64,000 nt of DNA, taken from positions 3,183,501-3,247,500 of the forward strand of contig NZ_CP122537.1 in NCBI RefSeq assembly GCF_029853695.1. Reading direction: 5' to 3'. Shown piece after piece: positions 54,804-63,468 of the stretch (positions are counted from its first letter, which is position 1; every line of letters starts with the position of its first letter). The notes beneath the pieces are model-generated. The model worked only from the letters and a program-made list of their open reading frames with translations. It had not been told where the DNA came from and made no database searches. Source of the DNA: Jannaschia sp. GRR-S6-38 (GTDB lineage Bacteria; Pseudomonadota; Alphaproteobacteria; Rhodobacterales; Rhodobacteraceae). The position numbers and the translations under genes are program-made.

Positions 54804-55177
54804 ACCGCCGCCAGTTCCTTCAAACGCTTCTCGGCTCCGTGGCGAGCCTCGGGATCCCGCGCATCGCTTTGGCCGATGCGACTGAAGACCTCGTCGCCGG
54901 GGAGGGACGCGCCCGCCTTGCGCCGGCGGAGTATCCGGAGACGAAGGTCTGGGCCTTCGGCGCGTCCGTACGAGGACCGACAATCCGCCTGGCAGAGGGC
55001 ACGCGGGTGTCTCGCCGATTTGTCAACGACTACCGCAGCCATCTAGCGTCTACTGGCATGGGACTCGTATCGAGAACGCCATGGACGGTGTCGCCGGTCT
55101 GACGCAAGCGGCCGTCGAGCCAGGCGGAGACTTCCTCTACGATTTCCCACTGCCGGACGCCGGCACCTACCGTGCGA
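54791..55177 (+). pseudogene. Multicopper oxidase (CopA/CueO-like), N-terminal remnant
   Basis: A Tat-type signal (LNRRQFLQTLLGSVASLGIP) and the first cupredoxin strands (EYPETKVWAFGASVRGPTIRL) are readable. Near 55050 the frame shifts, after which YWHGTRIENAMDGVAGLTQ carries the first copper-binding WHG motif. The match ends at LPDAGTYRA, where the next His-rich motif should be. More than two thirds of the enzyme, including three copper motifs, is gone. It would have been the periplasmic Cu(I) oxidase of this operon. Confidence 0.8.
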
Positions 55178-56142
55178 CCGTCTCGAAAGCCACCGGGTTG
55201 CAGTCAGCCATCACGGCAAAGATATCGAAGGCTGGATTTCGACGCCTTTCGGTGAGGGGGTCTTGGGGAACTTTAAAGTTCGTCTACTCGCTTTTCGACC
55301 AAAGTGTCCTATCCGCGGAATGATAGTTAATGTCCCCAGCTGCCGCAGCCCAGTTCGACCCACCGGAAAGCCGAGAGCTCATTTCGATGTTCCGATAACA
55401 ATAACGCATGTGTATGAGGTTTCTGGTTGATTTCTTCGGATGTCCACCCCTGGCATGGCGCTGGACGGAGGTTCCATCCTGACTAGACGCCGCGATCCGA
55501 TCCCGTCCATGTCGTTGCAGTCACTGGCGACCGAGCCCTCTCCTAGAAAGGGGACGCTCGGACAAGCAATGCCCATCAGTTCAGGCGAGCGCGACCATGT
55601 CACCTTGAAGGGCGCGGGCCACCGACTTGCCTATGGATTCTCGGAGCGGGTCAAGAAGGCACGGACGCGCTTCGATCTTGCGGCGCTCGGGAAGGATTCG
55701 GAGCGGCTGGATAGTCTCCTCGCCGAGAAAATGTCATTGGCAGCGCCATCCCGATAACCCGCCCCTTGTAACGTCGCGCCTCTGCTCGAACAGGCCCGTG
55801 CTTCCGATACTTCGCTATTGTCGAAGCTCAATGCCGAGGCCATCGGACGCGAGGTCGTCGCACGCATTGCGCTTGTCCAAAGGGTTGCACGCGACCCTCA
55901 CGCGCTTCGGCGAACGGCATCTGGGTCTTCGTCCCCTCGGAGATGCATTGCTGGAGGAATTTCTTCGACACAATCAAGAGCCAGCCTCACGATAGGGCTG
56001 CGTCACGTCGCTGCGAAAGACTAGGGACTGATCATCGTGATGCTGATGCTCGAACCGAGCGACACCAACGGAATGCCAGGCGCTACTGGACATCGCTCCT
56101 CTCCGAGCTTTCGACCGCCGAACCGAGCGATCGGTGGCAAGC
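55178..56142. other. Unassigned junction between copper cluster and element B
   Basis: This 965-base stretch contains only short frames, for example one at 55440-55757 reading HRLAYGFSERVKKARTRFDL, without recognised families. The composition suggests decayed coding sequence from the missing multicopper oxidase or later genes, followed by the left edge of element B. Confidence 0.35.
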
Positions 56143-56913
56143 CTAGAAGTCAGGGACTCTTTCCGCGCGCTTGGTTGCACCAGCGTTCGGCCATCCGCCG
56201 TGAGCCTCCCTTAGCCGGTTAAGCAGATTCCTTACGTTTGACACATGCCACCGCTTACCGCGCCGCGTCCGGATCCCGCGGGCATTCAGTTCGGCTGCCA
56301 TTGCCCGCAGGGTGCTCTGGCCATCCGCCCAGATCGCATCGATGACCGGCGCGATCTCCTGCGCGAAGGCATCTGCATTGGCGGCGACGGCAGCGCGGAG
56401 TGGTGCGCCCCCATGACCGGCGCGCCTGAGAGCTGCCGCCCCGTTTGGATTACCCAGCTTCACCCCGCGTGCCTTTGCCGCCGCGAGCGCCTCCCTGGTG
56501 CGCCGTGAGATCGCCTCGCGCTCCTGTTGCGCGACGAGGGCCATGATGCCGACGGTCAGGTCGTTGGCCCCAGGCATGTCGCAGGCGAGGAAGCGGACGC
56601 CGCTTGACTGCAGCGTTAACAGGAAGGCGGCATCGCGGCTGAGCCGGTCGAGTTTGGCAATGACCAGCGTGGCGCCGGTCAGCCGGGCGAGGGCGAGCGC
56701 CTTCTCCAGCTCCGGTCGGTCATTCCGTCGGCCGCTCTCGATCTCGGTGAAGCGGTCCAATAATGTTGCATCGCGAGAGGCGGCGAAGGCGTCGATCGCT
56801 TTCCTCTGCGCCTCCATTCCCAGCCCGGACCGTCCTTGCCGCGCCGTCGAGACCCGCTCGTAGGCGACGAGCCGCAGGGCCGGGGCAGGGGGCGGAGATG
56901 AGGAAGCGGCCAT
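56143..56913 (-). CDS. Serine resolvase/invertase
   Basis: The 256-residue protein has the resolvase catalytic core (LRLVAYERVSTARQGRSG with the nucleophilic Ser, LVIAKLDRLSRDAAFLLTL, IMALVAQQEREAISRRTREAL). A C-terminal DNA-binding helix-turn-helix follows (STLRAMAAELNARGIRTRRG, SNVRNLLNRLREA). It is the intact version of the broken gene at 22156. Its last 20 residues (GGWPNAGATKRAERVPDF) are not shared. An inverted repeat directly upstream is a candidate crossover or operator site. The start at 56913 follows a good ribosome-binding site. Confidence 0.9.
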   Translation of the reverse strand: MAASSSPPPAPALRLVAYERVSTARQGRSGLGMEAQRKAIDAFAASRDATLLDRFTEIESGRRNDRPELEKALALARLTGATLVIAKLDRLSRDAAFLLTLQSSGVRFLACDMPGANDLTVGIMALVAQQEREAISRRTREALAAAKARGVKLGNPNGAAALRRAGHGGAPLRAAVAANADAFAQEIAPVIDAIWADGQSTLRAMAAELNARGIRTRRGKRWHVSNVRNLLNRLREAHGGWPNAGATKRAERVPDF

Positions 56914-56951
56914 GTACACACCTGCCTGACGTTCGTTGCGCAGGTCTGTAC
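56914..56951. promoter_or_regulatory. Inverted repeat upstream of resolvase, copy B
   Basis: It is identical in arms and spacing to 22862-22899 (GTACACACCTGC / GCAGGTCTGTAC). Confidence 0.55.
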
Positions 56952-56991
56952 GTCGCTCGAACGGGACGCGAAGTGTAGCGCCCGAGCCCGG

Positions 56992-57492
56992 TCAAAGGCG
57001 CGGATCGATCGTCACGGCGTTCTCGTGGCCCTCGACGAGGTTGCCCTTCGCATCGCGTGTTCTTCCGTCGGCGCCTTCGAACAGGATCCTGAACACCGTC
57101 GTCTCGTCTCCGGCGCCGGCCCGATCCGGAAGGCGCGCCCGTGAGGTCGGCGTGATCCCGAGTTCGGACATGTACCGGCCCATGAGTTCGAGCTGCTTGT
57201 TGGCGATGCCGATCCAGGGCGATTGCTGGACATAGCCGGAGGGCGTCTTGATCAACTTCGGACCCGCGCGCAGCTGACGCTCGGCCTCGGCCCACTTGCT
57301 ATAGGACTGGCAGTAGGCGGCGAAGGCGGCCCGATCGGCGACGGTCAGGATGCCCGCGTCGAAGAGGGTGCTGGCCAGCCGGCGCCATTCCTTGCGGGCG
57401 ACATCATCGAGATGGGCCGGGCAGCGCGGCAGGCCGCCTTCCTTGAGTTCCGCAGACGCGCGTGGTCGGGGCTTCGGTCCACGCCGCGCCAT
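56992..57492 (-). CDS. Phage terminase small subunit, P27 family (copy B)
   Basis: This 166-residue protein differs from the copy at 22940 in only a few residues (for example LASTLF for LARTLF, SELGITPTS for SELGTTPTS, RDAKGN for RDGKGN). It shares the P27 landmarks CPAHLDDVARKEWRRL and SPWIGIANKQLELMG. The start overlaps the small ORF by one base. No large terminase follows. Confidence 0.85.
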   Translation of the reverse strand: MARRGPKPRPRASAELKEGGLPRCPAHLDDVARKEWRRLASTLFDAGILTVADRAAFAAYCQSYSKWAEAERQLRAGPKLIKTPSGYVQQSPWIGIANKQLELMGRYMSELGITPTSRARLPDRAGAGDETTVFRILFEGADGRTRDAKGNLVEGHENAVTIDPRL

Positions 57493-57704
57493 CAGTCTGG
57501 CGATCCCGGAACCAGGCGCCGAACGAGAGGACTGCCTCGGGTCGAAGCGACCGCAAAGGCGAGGCTGCCGACGAGCGCCTGCTGCGCCCGAATGTCAAAA
57601 CACGCCATCGGGAAGACGAGCACCTGCACGACGACGTTCCAACTACCATTAGCCACGAGCCTTGTTGCGGTTTCGATGCGCCAAAGGGCACGCGGCGGGT
57701 TCAT
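57492..57704 (-). CDS. Small phage-module protein (copy B)
   Basis: This 70-residue protein is identical to the one at 23440 except for Arg in place of Pro at position 5 (MNPPRALWRIETATRLV). It keeps the ATGA overlap with the methyltransferase stop and the TGATG overlap with the terminase start. Function unknown. Confidence 0.7.
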   Translation of the reverse strand: MNPPRALWRIETATRLVANGSWNVVVQVLVFPMACFDIRAQQALVGSLAFAVASTRGSPLVRRLVPGSPD

Positions 57705-58970
57705 GCAGCGGCCTCTTCGCGTGCGCGGGCGACGGCATCGAAGGTTTGTCCATCCTGCGCGTTCGTGGCCTGCCGGCCCGTGAAATCCCGCCAACGCGCC
57801 ACGGCCACGTCGACATAGACCGGGTCCAGCTCCATTGCATGGCAGATGCGCCCCGTGGTCTCGGCCGCGATGATCGAGGTGCCCGATCCGGAGAAGGGCT
57901 CGTAGACGGCCTGACCCGCGCTCGCGTTGTTCAGCATCGGTCGGCGCATACACTCGACGGGCTTCTGCGTGCCATGCACCGTCGCGGCGTCCTCGTCGCG
58001 GTTCGGGATCTGCCAGAGCGTCGACTGCGACCGGTCCCCTGACCAGTGGCCCGTGCCGCGTACCGCATACCAGGCCGGCTCGTGCTGCCAGTGGTAGTGC
58101 CCGCGGCTCAGGGACATGCCGGTCCTTGGCCCAGATGATCTGCGAGCGGATGTCGAAGCCGGAGGCTGCGAGGCTTTCGGCCACCGTGGAGGCGTGCAGC
58201 GCGCCGTGCCAGACATACGCGACTTCGCCGGGGAACAGGGCCCAGGCCTCGCGCCAGTCGGCCCGGTCGTCATTGGCGACCTTGCCCGTGCGCTTCGTCT
58301 TCGCCGCACCGACATTGTTGCGCCAGGCCGGGTCGTAGTTCACGCCATAGGGCGGGTCGGTGACCATCAGGTGCGGGCGGACGCCGTCCAGAAGTCGCGC
58401 GACGGCCGCCGGGTCCGTGGCGTTGCCGCAGAGCAACCGGTGGGGCCCAAGCTGCCAGAGATCACCGGAACGGCTCACCGGCCGGGCAGGGGGCTCGGGC
58501 GTTGCCTCCTCGCCCTCGCGGGCCGCACCGCTGCCGAGCAGCGCGTCGAGCTCTGCGCCGTCGAAGCCCAGATCGCCGAGCTCCACGCCCAGATCAGCCA
58601 GCTCGCCCAATTCGAGCCCCAGCAGGGCGCGATCCCATCCGGCCTGCTGGGCGAGGCGGTTGTCGGCGAGAATGTAGGCGCGCTTCTGCGCCTCCGTCAG
58701 ATGCGCCAGTTCGATCACCGGCACCGTCTTGAGCCCGAGCTTGCGCGCGGCCAGCACGCGGCCGTGGCCGGCGATGATGCCACGCTGGCCGTCGACGAGC
58801 ACCGGGTTGTTGAAGCCGAACTCGCGGATGGAGCCCGCGATCAGCGCCACCTGCGCGTCCGAATGCGTGCGCGCGTTGCGGGCGTAGGGGACGAGATCCG
58901 CCACGGGAGCCTGGGTGATGGACCGGGCGCCGTTCGGTCCGCCGTAATGTGCTGCGACTGCCTTGGTCAC
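57701..58970 (-). pseudogene. ParB-like / DNA methyltransferase, broken by a +1 frameshift (copy B)
   Basis: The ParB-like domain and the first half of the methyltransferase, including the catalytic DPPYG, are intact and close to the copy at 23649. Near 58108 one extra base is present compared with copy A (the region encoding RHVLSRGHYHW). The frame then runs into EPRALPLAARAGL instead of continuing. The correct C-terminal half, with FSGSGTS, lies in the next frame down to 57701. The SAM-binding part is lost, so the protein should be inactive. Confidence 0.85.
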
Positions 58971-59037
58971 GACCCCCGCCTCGAATTACGTAGCCGTGGA
59001 TGGCCGGTCGCAGTCAGTCTAGCGCCGGCGGTAAATA

Positions 59038-59064
59038 ATTGTAATCATGACATTTCACGACAAT
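59038..59064. promoter_or_regulatory. TGTAAnnATGACA operator-like site, left module copy B
   Basis: It has the same sequence as 24984-25010 (ATTGTAATCATGACATTTC, then ACGACAAT), 68 bases upstream of the frameshifted methyltransferase. Confidence 0.5.
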
Positions 59065-59231
59065 CCCGGACGGGGAGCGACAATTCCGAAATCGATGACT
59101 GACGGCGGCGGACCCGCTACTGCAAGCGACCGCGCCCCTACCGTAATTTTCAGACTATGAATTCCACTAAGCGGCGAATGGCAGCTCCGAGCCCACTTTA
59201 CCGAAATTCTGCTCCGCGACGAAAGTCCGGT

Positions 59232-60407
59232 TCAGGGGGAATTACCCAAAGCTGAGTGCTTATGGCTTGTGAGAACATCGGCGCAAATCGATTGCGAGAA
59301 ACGTAGGCGCTCCGCCTCATATCGTTCCATTGCGGCGCCCCTGTCCCATTTGCGGATTTCTTTTGCCACAGCGGCCTGTTTCAACGGCGCACGGACTGCA
59401 AGCTGACGACCTACTTTGCCGACCGCCAGACACACGCGAGCCGCAGGGCCGTTCAATGCATCACCGGCTCTGCAGCTGGTCTGAAAAATTCTGGTCACGG
59501 TGCGGCGCTCTGCGGGCGTCAAACCTTTGAGAACCTCCGGCCCCAGCAACAGCGATTCCGACTGGCAGCCGTTGGCAGTGACGACTTCGTGTCGGTCGCA
59601 GGCAAAGTGGACATAGGTGATCTTGGTCTTGCCCTTAATGTGCCGAATACCGGGTAAACTGGTAAGCGCTTTGGCCGGGGTAAAGGCCATCGTATCGAAA
59701 TACTCCATTAACTGCCCACCAGCGCCCACGATGATGCGGTGCTGTGGCGACACGATCAGGTCTTGGGCGGGCCGATTAGGACCCAAGGCCCCAGATTGAA
59801 TGAGCACGGGCTTGCCGTCGACATCGGCTTCTTCAAGGGGGTGATCGCCGCTGCGCACCCATCGGATCTTCTGCGGGCCATGATCCGCCGTTAGCACGAA
59901 ATCACCGGGGCGCAGGGTTTCCACCGCGCGTGGGCCGTCCGGCGTGTCGATCATTGTGCCGGGTGCATAACAGGGGATGGTGCCGGGGCTGGATGTTGTT
60001 GTGGTTGAATAGCTGCTTCCACCGTCGGAGGTCTCAAGGGATTGATTGCTGCCAGAATGTTCGCCAATTGCCGTCGAGGTCGTTCCAGACGCAGGCCCTT
60101 CGACGGCAGTGACTGGGGCCTTAAACGAAATAAATTGCAGCACAGTACCGGAATCATCAACCAGCGCGAGTGCTTCGTCATTGTGCAGATCAATCCAATT
60201 GGCATCGTTACTGTCGAGCAGATACACGTTGTTGCCTGCAATTGTTTGGGTTGGGCTGCCCAGCGAAAAGGTTTCGATTATCGTCCCGTCCTTGTCATAG
60301 GCGACAAGCGTATAGGCAGAGGTATCGACACCTGCAGGGACCACGATTTCGACGAAATCCGATCCGGCACCGCCGTCATAATCTACTTCCGAAATGTATC
60401 CCGGCAT
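59232..60407 (-). CDS. Hint-domain protein, secreted type
   Basis: The 391-residue protein has an N-terminal lamin-tail-like or beta domain (ISEVDYDGGAGSDFVEIVVP, NNVYLLDSNDANWIDLHND), a Ser/Thr-rich linker and a Hint (hedgehog/intein) domain starting at the Cys of PCYAPGTMIDTPDGPRAVE. RPGDFVLTADHG and SPQHRIIV (with the block B His) follow. Such Hint proteins are frequent in Rhodobacteraceae, where self-cleavage may process secreted proteins. There is no C-terminal His-Asn splice junction, which fits cleavage rather than splicing. It sits between the two repeated parts of element B as cargo. Confidence 0.83.
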   Translation of the reverse strand: MPGYISEVDYDGGAGSDFVEIVVPAGVDTSAYTLVAYDKDGTIIETFSLGSPTQTIAGNNVYLLDSNDANWIDLHNDEALALVDDSGTVLQFISFKAPVTAVEGPASGTTSTAIGEHSGSNQSLETSDGGSSYSTTTTSSPGTIPCYAPGTMIDTPDGPRAVETLRPGDFVLTADHGPQKIRWVRSGDHPLEEADVDGKPVLIQSGALGPNRPAQDLIVSPQHRIIVGAGGQLMEYFDTMAFTPAKALTSLPGIRHIKGKTKITYVHFACDRHEVVTANGCQSESLLLGPEVLKGLTPAERRTVTRIFQTSCRAGDALNGPAARVCLAVGKVGRQLAVRAPLKQAAVAKEIRKWDRGAAMERYEAERLRFSQSICADVLTSHKHSALGNSP

Positions 60408-60768
60408 CTATCTGCATCCTCTGGTGTGTCGGAACAAAATAGCGTCCGCAGCTTTCTCCCCGGTTAATTTTATGGAGTTTATTTGTGGCGTGGTTTTGGC
60501 GGCAAAGCGGAGTTTTGGGGTTGGTGCTGCCTGATGTCATGTGAGCGGACGACATTGGTGGCTGCGCAGCTCTGGCACATTGAGTTCAAAACGGACCGCA
60601 AGATCGGTCAAAGCGTGAACCCACCGTGCATCGCCCAAGCGGCTGCTATCGACTTAGTTTAGAGGCTGTACCTTCCGGCGTGAAAACGCTGAGCGAGACC
60701 AAAGGTATCGAGCGAAGGCGGGTTAGGTTTGCGGTCATTGGCGCAGCCGCAGCGAATTCACACTTTGT
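60408..60768. other. Intergenic region between Hint gene and conserved block
   Basis: This 361-base stretch is lower in GC at its left end and includes the promoter side of the Hint gene. No gene or repeat is recognised until the conserved block begins. Confidence 0.35.
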
Positions 60769-61345
60769 TCCGCATGGCGGACATCGGTGCAATTGGCAGC
60801 ATGAGGCGGAAGAACACTGAAAGCCTGCAACGGGTCTGGACGATCAGGTTCACCCACCGCGCCCGTTGCCTTTGAACTTCTCCACGAGGCGATAATCCGA
60901 TGCCCGGCCGCATTCTCCGGGTCGGCCGCCCGACCGCCTCGCGCGCGCGTACCTCCCTTGTTGTCCCCAGTGTCGGTTGGAGAGTCCTCAGAGCGAAGGC
61001 AAAGGACGACCAGCCCCGGCCTCTCGTGCCGAAGCCGGTCCCCTCTGCCTTCAGCTGTCCGTGTCGGTCGGAGCCGCCCCGTCGCTTCAGGCCCCCGGGA
61101 TCGCAATCACCCGCGTTCCGGGGTCGGCCGCTACTTTCGACACCGGGTGTGGTGCCGGGGGACGCGCTTCGGCCATTCGGACTGCGCCTGGCATGTGTCC
61201 CCGCCCCGTGGTGTGCCATTCCAGTCCGCGATCGGCGCCACGGTCATGAAAACCCTCCGCCGAACCGGGCCACGAAGCAGCTCGCTTGGCCAAACCCGTG
61301 ACGCCTCCACAGTACGACGCAGCATAAGCTATTGTAAGAATGACA
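60769..61345. repeat. Conserved non-coding block of the elements, copy B (577 bp)
   Basis: It matches 32884-33454 almost base for base. The 6-base length difference is fully explained by a 2-base insertion near 61023 and a 4-base insertion near 61225. It ends in the same ATTGTAAGAATGACA site, after which the cargo differs. Confidence 0.7.
61331..61345. promoter_or_regulatory. TGTAAnnATGACA operator-like site before element B cargo
   Basis: ATTGTAAGAATGACA is identical to 33439-33453 and lies 118 bases upstream of the cargo gene at 61463. Confidence 0.45.
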
Positions 61346-61462
61346 TATTTCGAAATTTACCGACACGCAACGACGACTGGGACGTTGAACATCCTCCGCT
61401 CGCTGGATCGTCTTCGCCGGATTCGCCAGACTATGCTCATTCGCCAACGCCAGGAGGAATGA

Positions 61463-62455
61463 ATGAAAGCCGATCGAGACGCCTTGGATGCTGACCGGCA
61501 GAAACTTCTGGAAGGAGGCTTGGGACGCTGGTTCGCCTGGAAGACTCCGAAGGTTTCCAAGACTGTGGGCCCCTTCGATCCGGCGCCATTCCTAGAATTC
61601 AACACCCAGCGGCAAAAGACAATCGACGAGTTTAAGGCGAAGCTGCAGGATTACAGCAATGAGGAGATTGCCATGATCCTTGGCCCTCGGAACACGCGCC
61701 CCCCTTCTCCGAAGCAGCATCGCCTGAGGGTCGACCCGGGTCCTATGGCAAGGATCCCGCGAGGAGACCCCCCCGACCGGATCGATCGCCTAAAGTCGGA
61801 GTGGTCCGGTTTCGCCTCATCTCGACGCGACGCCCTGCGATCGGCGGAACCGGAATGGTTTGCGGCTGGATTTGGCCATCCGGATCACCTGGCGAACTTC
61901 GAATACTGGAGCAGGATGCCGGATTACACCATGGCCGAAACAACCTGCCTCTCTATCGGGATCGAGCCCGACGGGTTCTCGGAACGCCGGCTGAAGGAGC
62001 TACGCAGAGACAAGAAGTTCAAGGATTGCGGGGTCCTGAATTTCTTGGTCCAACGCTACGAGCAACTGCGAAGACGGTTTGATCCCGCCGATCACGGTTG
62101 GCGCGTCAAGCCAGCCAAGTTCCTTGATTGGGTCGACCATTTTGAGATCGAGGTTCACGGAGATTTCGTGGATCACCTGCGGAGGTATCACGGGCGAGAC
62201 AAGGCGGTGACCGCGCGAGAAGCGAATAAGCCCTCATCCGATCGCCGCGAGGTTGATTCTATAGCCAAATTGTTCACCGCAATGGCTATCGAATACTACG
62301 GCTATGATCCAACGGCCGCGAGGAGCCCCATCCCGCGTGAGATCACGGACATGGCTGCAAATCTGGGTCTGTCCATCTCGGATGAAACGGTGCGGAAATA
62401 TCTCCGTATCGGCGCCAAAGCGATCCCGGACGACTGGAAGCCAAATGGAGACTAA
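61463..62455 (+). CDS. Element B cargo protein, unknown function
   Basis: The 330-residue product has three regions. The basic N terminus contains FAWKTPKVSKTVGPFDPAPF and LQDYSNEEIAMILGPRNTRP. A middle part reads HLANFEYWSRMPDYTMAETT, CLSIGIEPDGF and FLDWVDHFEIEVH. The C-terminal helical part, SIAKLFTAMAIEYYGYDPTA then IPREITDMAANLGLSISDETVRKYL, looks like a helix-turn-helix. No enzyme motif is seen. AGGAGG lies 5 bases upstream of the ATG. It occupies the position held by the QueC-like cassette in element A. Defence, regulation or immunity functions are all possible. Confidence 0.7.
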   Translation: MKADRDALDADRQKLLEGGLGRWFAWKTPKVSKTVGPFDPAPFLEFNTQRQKTIDEFKAKLQDYSNEEIAMILGPRNTRPPSPKQHRLRVDPGPMARIPRGDPPDRIDRLKSEWSGFASSRRDALRSAEPEWFAAGFGHPDHLANFEYWSRMPDYTMAETTCLSIGIEPDGFSERRLKELRRDKKFKDCGVLNFLVQRYEQLRRRFDPADHGWRVKPAKFLDWVDHFEIEVHGDFVDHLRRYHGRDKAVTAREANKPSSDRREVDSIAKLFTAMAIEYYGYDPTAARSPIPREITDMAANLGLSISDETVRKYLRIGAKAIPDDWKPNGD

Positions 62456-62501
62456 TTGGAATGCGAACAGGCTGGCTGCAAGTAGCTGAAATATAGAACT
62501 T

Positions 62502-62518
62502 CTCCCCTAATCGGGGAG
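62502..62518. terminator. Short hairpin after the element B cargo gene
   Basis: CTCCCC / GGGGAG with a five-base loop lies 46 bases after the stop. There is no T-run; weak evidence. Confidence 0.35.
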
Positions 62519-62550
62519 GGCCGTTTCCACTCCGCGTACGGGAAGCTCCG

Positions 62551-62587
62551 CCTCTGGCATCAATCCGCCACCATTCGCAGCCAGAGG
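62551..62587. promoter_or_regulatory. Inverted repeat before the element B HTH gene
   Basis: CCTCTGGC and GCCAGAGG are perfect 8-base arms separated by 21 bases, ending 10 bases before the GTG start. It could be an operator for the HTH protein. Element A has direct TGTCACGC repeats in this place instead. Confidence 0.45.
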
Positions 62588-62597
62588 GGCGAAAACA

Positions 62598-62822
62598 GTG
62601 TCGAGCAGCGACCGGAACAGCAATGGCGAAACCAGGCGCGCGATGATGCTGCGCGAACGGGACCTCGCCGAGCGCTGGGCAGTGTCACAGCGCACCCTGC
62701 AGCGTTGGCGCGCCGAAGGATATGGACCTGCGTGGATCAATATCGGCGGATCTATTCGATATAAGCTTGCGACCGTCGAAGCATTCGAAGGGCAGATGCA
62801 GTCTGGGCGGGATGGAGCATGA
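62598..62822 (+). CDS. Helix-turn-helix (excisionase/MerR-like) protein, element B
   Basis: The 74-residue protein has MLRERDLAERWAVSQRTLQR, then GGSIRYKLATVEAFEGQM, matching the helix-turn-helix of the element A protein at 36481. A GTG start after AGAGGGGCG is used; an ATG pair at 62643 is possible. The stop overlaps the next gene (ATGA). It heads the recombinase operon. Confidence 0.78.
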   Translation: MSSSDRNSNGETRRAMMLRERDLAERWAVSQRTLQRWRAEGYGPAWINIGGSIRYKLATVEAFEGQMQSGRDGA

Positions 62823-63013
62823 ATCCGTTGGCGCCCCATTACCTGACCCCGCTCGAACGCCGGGCCGAACTCTGCCGGCTCCTCGCCCTCGGCCTGATCC
62901 GTCTCCGGATGCGCACAGAAGCGGGTGAAGAGGCGTTGGGCGGAGACGTTCCGCTACACTCTCCGGCCGACCGGAGCGGTCATGCAACTCCAACTCACGG
63001 GAGACTTGCATGA
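62819..63013 (+). CDS. Small conserved element protein, element B
   Basis: The 64-residue homologue of 36681 shares NPLAPHYLTPLERRAELCRL, IRLRMRTEA and SGHATPT. It overlaps both neighbours by four bases. Function unknown. Confidence 0.65.
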   Translation: MNPLAPHYLTPLERRAELCRLLALGLIRLRMRTEAGEEALGGDVPLHSPADRSGHATPTHGRLA

Positions 63014-63468
63014 CGACCCATGATGCCATTCCCGCGCGCCTGGCCGCGCTGAAGACTGCGACGACGCTGGAGCTGAAGGCGCAGTGGCGCGACCTGTTCG
63101 ACAGCGAGCCGCCGCCGTTCAACCGCCGCTACCTGGAGAGCCGGCTGGCCTACCGCATCCAGGAACTGGCCTATGGCGGGCTGAAGCCCGAGACGATCCG
63201 GCGGCTTGAGCGGCTGGGGGAGGAACTGGACGGCGGCGACCGCAAGAAGAGCCGCGTTCGCGCCGATCAGGGCCGCCCGATCATCGGTACGCGGCTGATC
63301 CGGGAGTGGCAGGGCGTTGAGCATGTCGTGACCGTCACCGCCGACGGCTTCGAATGGCAGGGGCGGCCCTACAAGTCGCTGTCGGCCATCGCGCGCGCGA
63401 TCACCGGCACGCGCTGGAACGGCTGGGTGTTCTTCGGACTCCGGAACCACCGGAGGAGGCCGCGGTGA
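63010..63468 (+). CDS. DUF2924 family protein, element B
   Basis: This 152-residue protein is nearly identical to the one at 36899 (differences include TTLELKAQW for ATPALKAQW and RIQELAYGG for RTQELVYGG). The stop overlaps the GTG of the recombinase. Confidence 0.9.
   Translation: MTTHDAIPARLAALKTATTLELKAQWRDLFDSEPPPFNRRYLESRLAYRIQELAYGGLKPETIRRLERLGEELDGGDRKKSRVRADQGRPIIGTRLIREWQGVEHVVTVTADGFEWQGRPYKSLSAIARAITGTRWNGWVFFGLRNHRRRPR

Larger units (their letters stand above)
56143..59198 (-). repeat. Duplicated resolvase/terminase/methyltransferase module, copy B
   Basis: This is the second copy of the module at 22156-25145, in the same orientation. The gene order and overlaps are identical. 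The resolvase is intact here, whereas the methyltransferase carries a +1 insertion. Confidence 0.9.

Noticed and set aside
55440..55757. A 105-codon ORF between the copper cluster and element B
   Set aside because: No ribosome-binding site or family match; probably decayed sequence.
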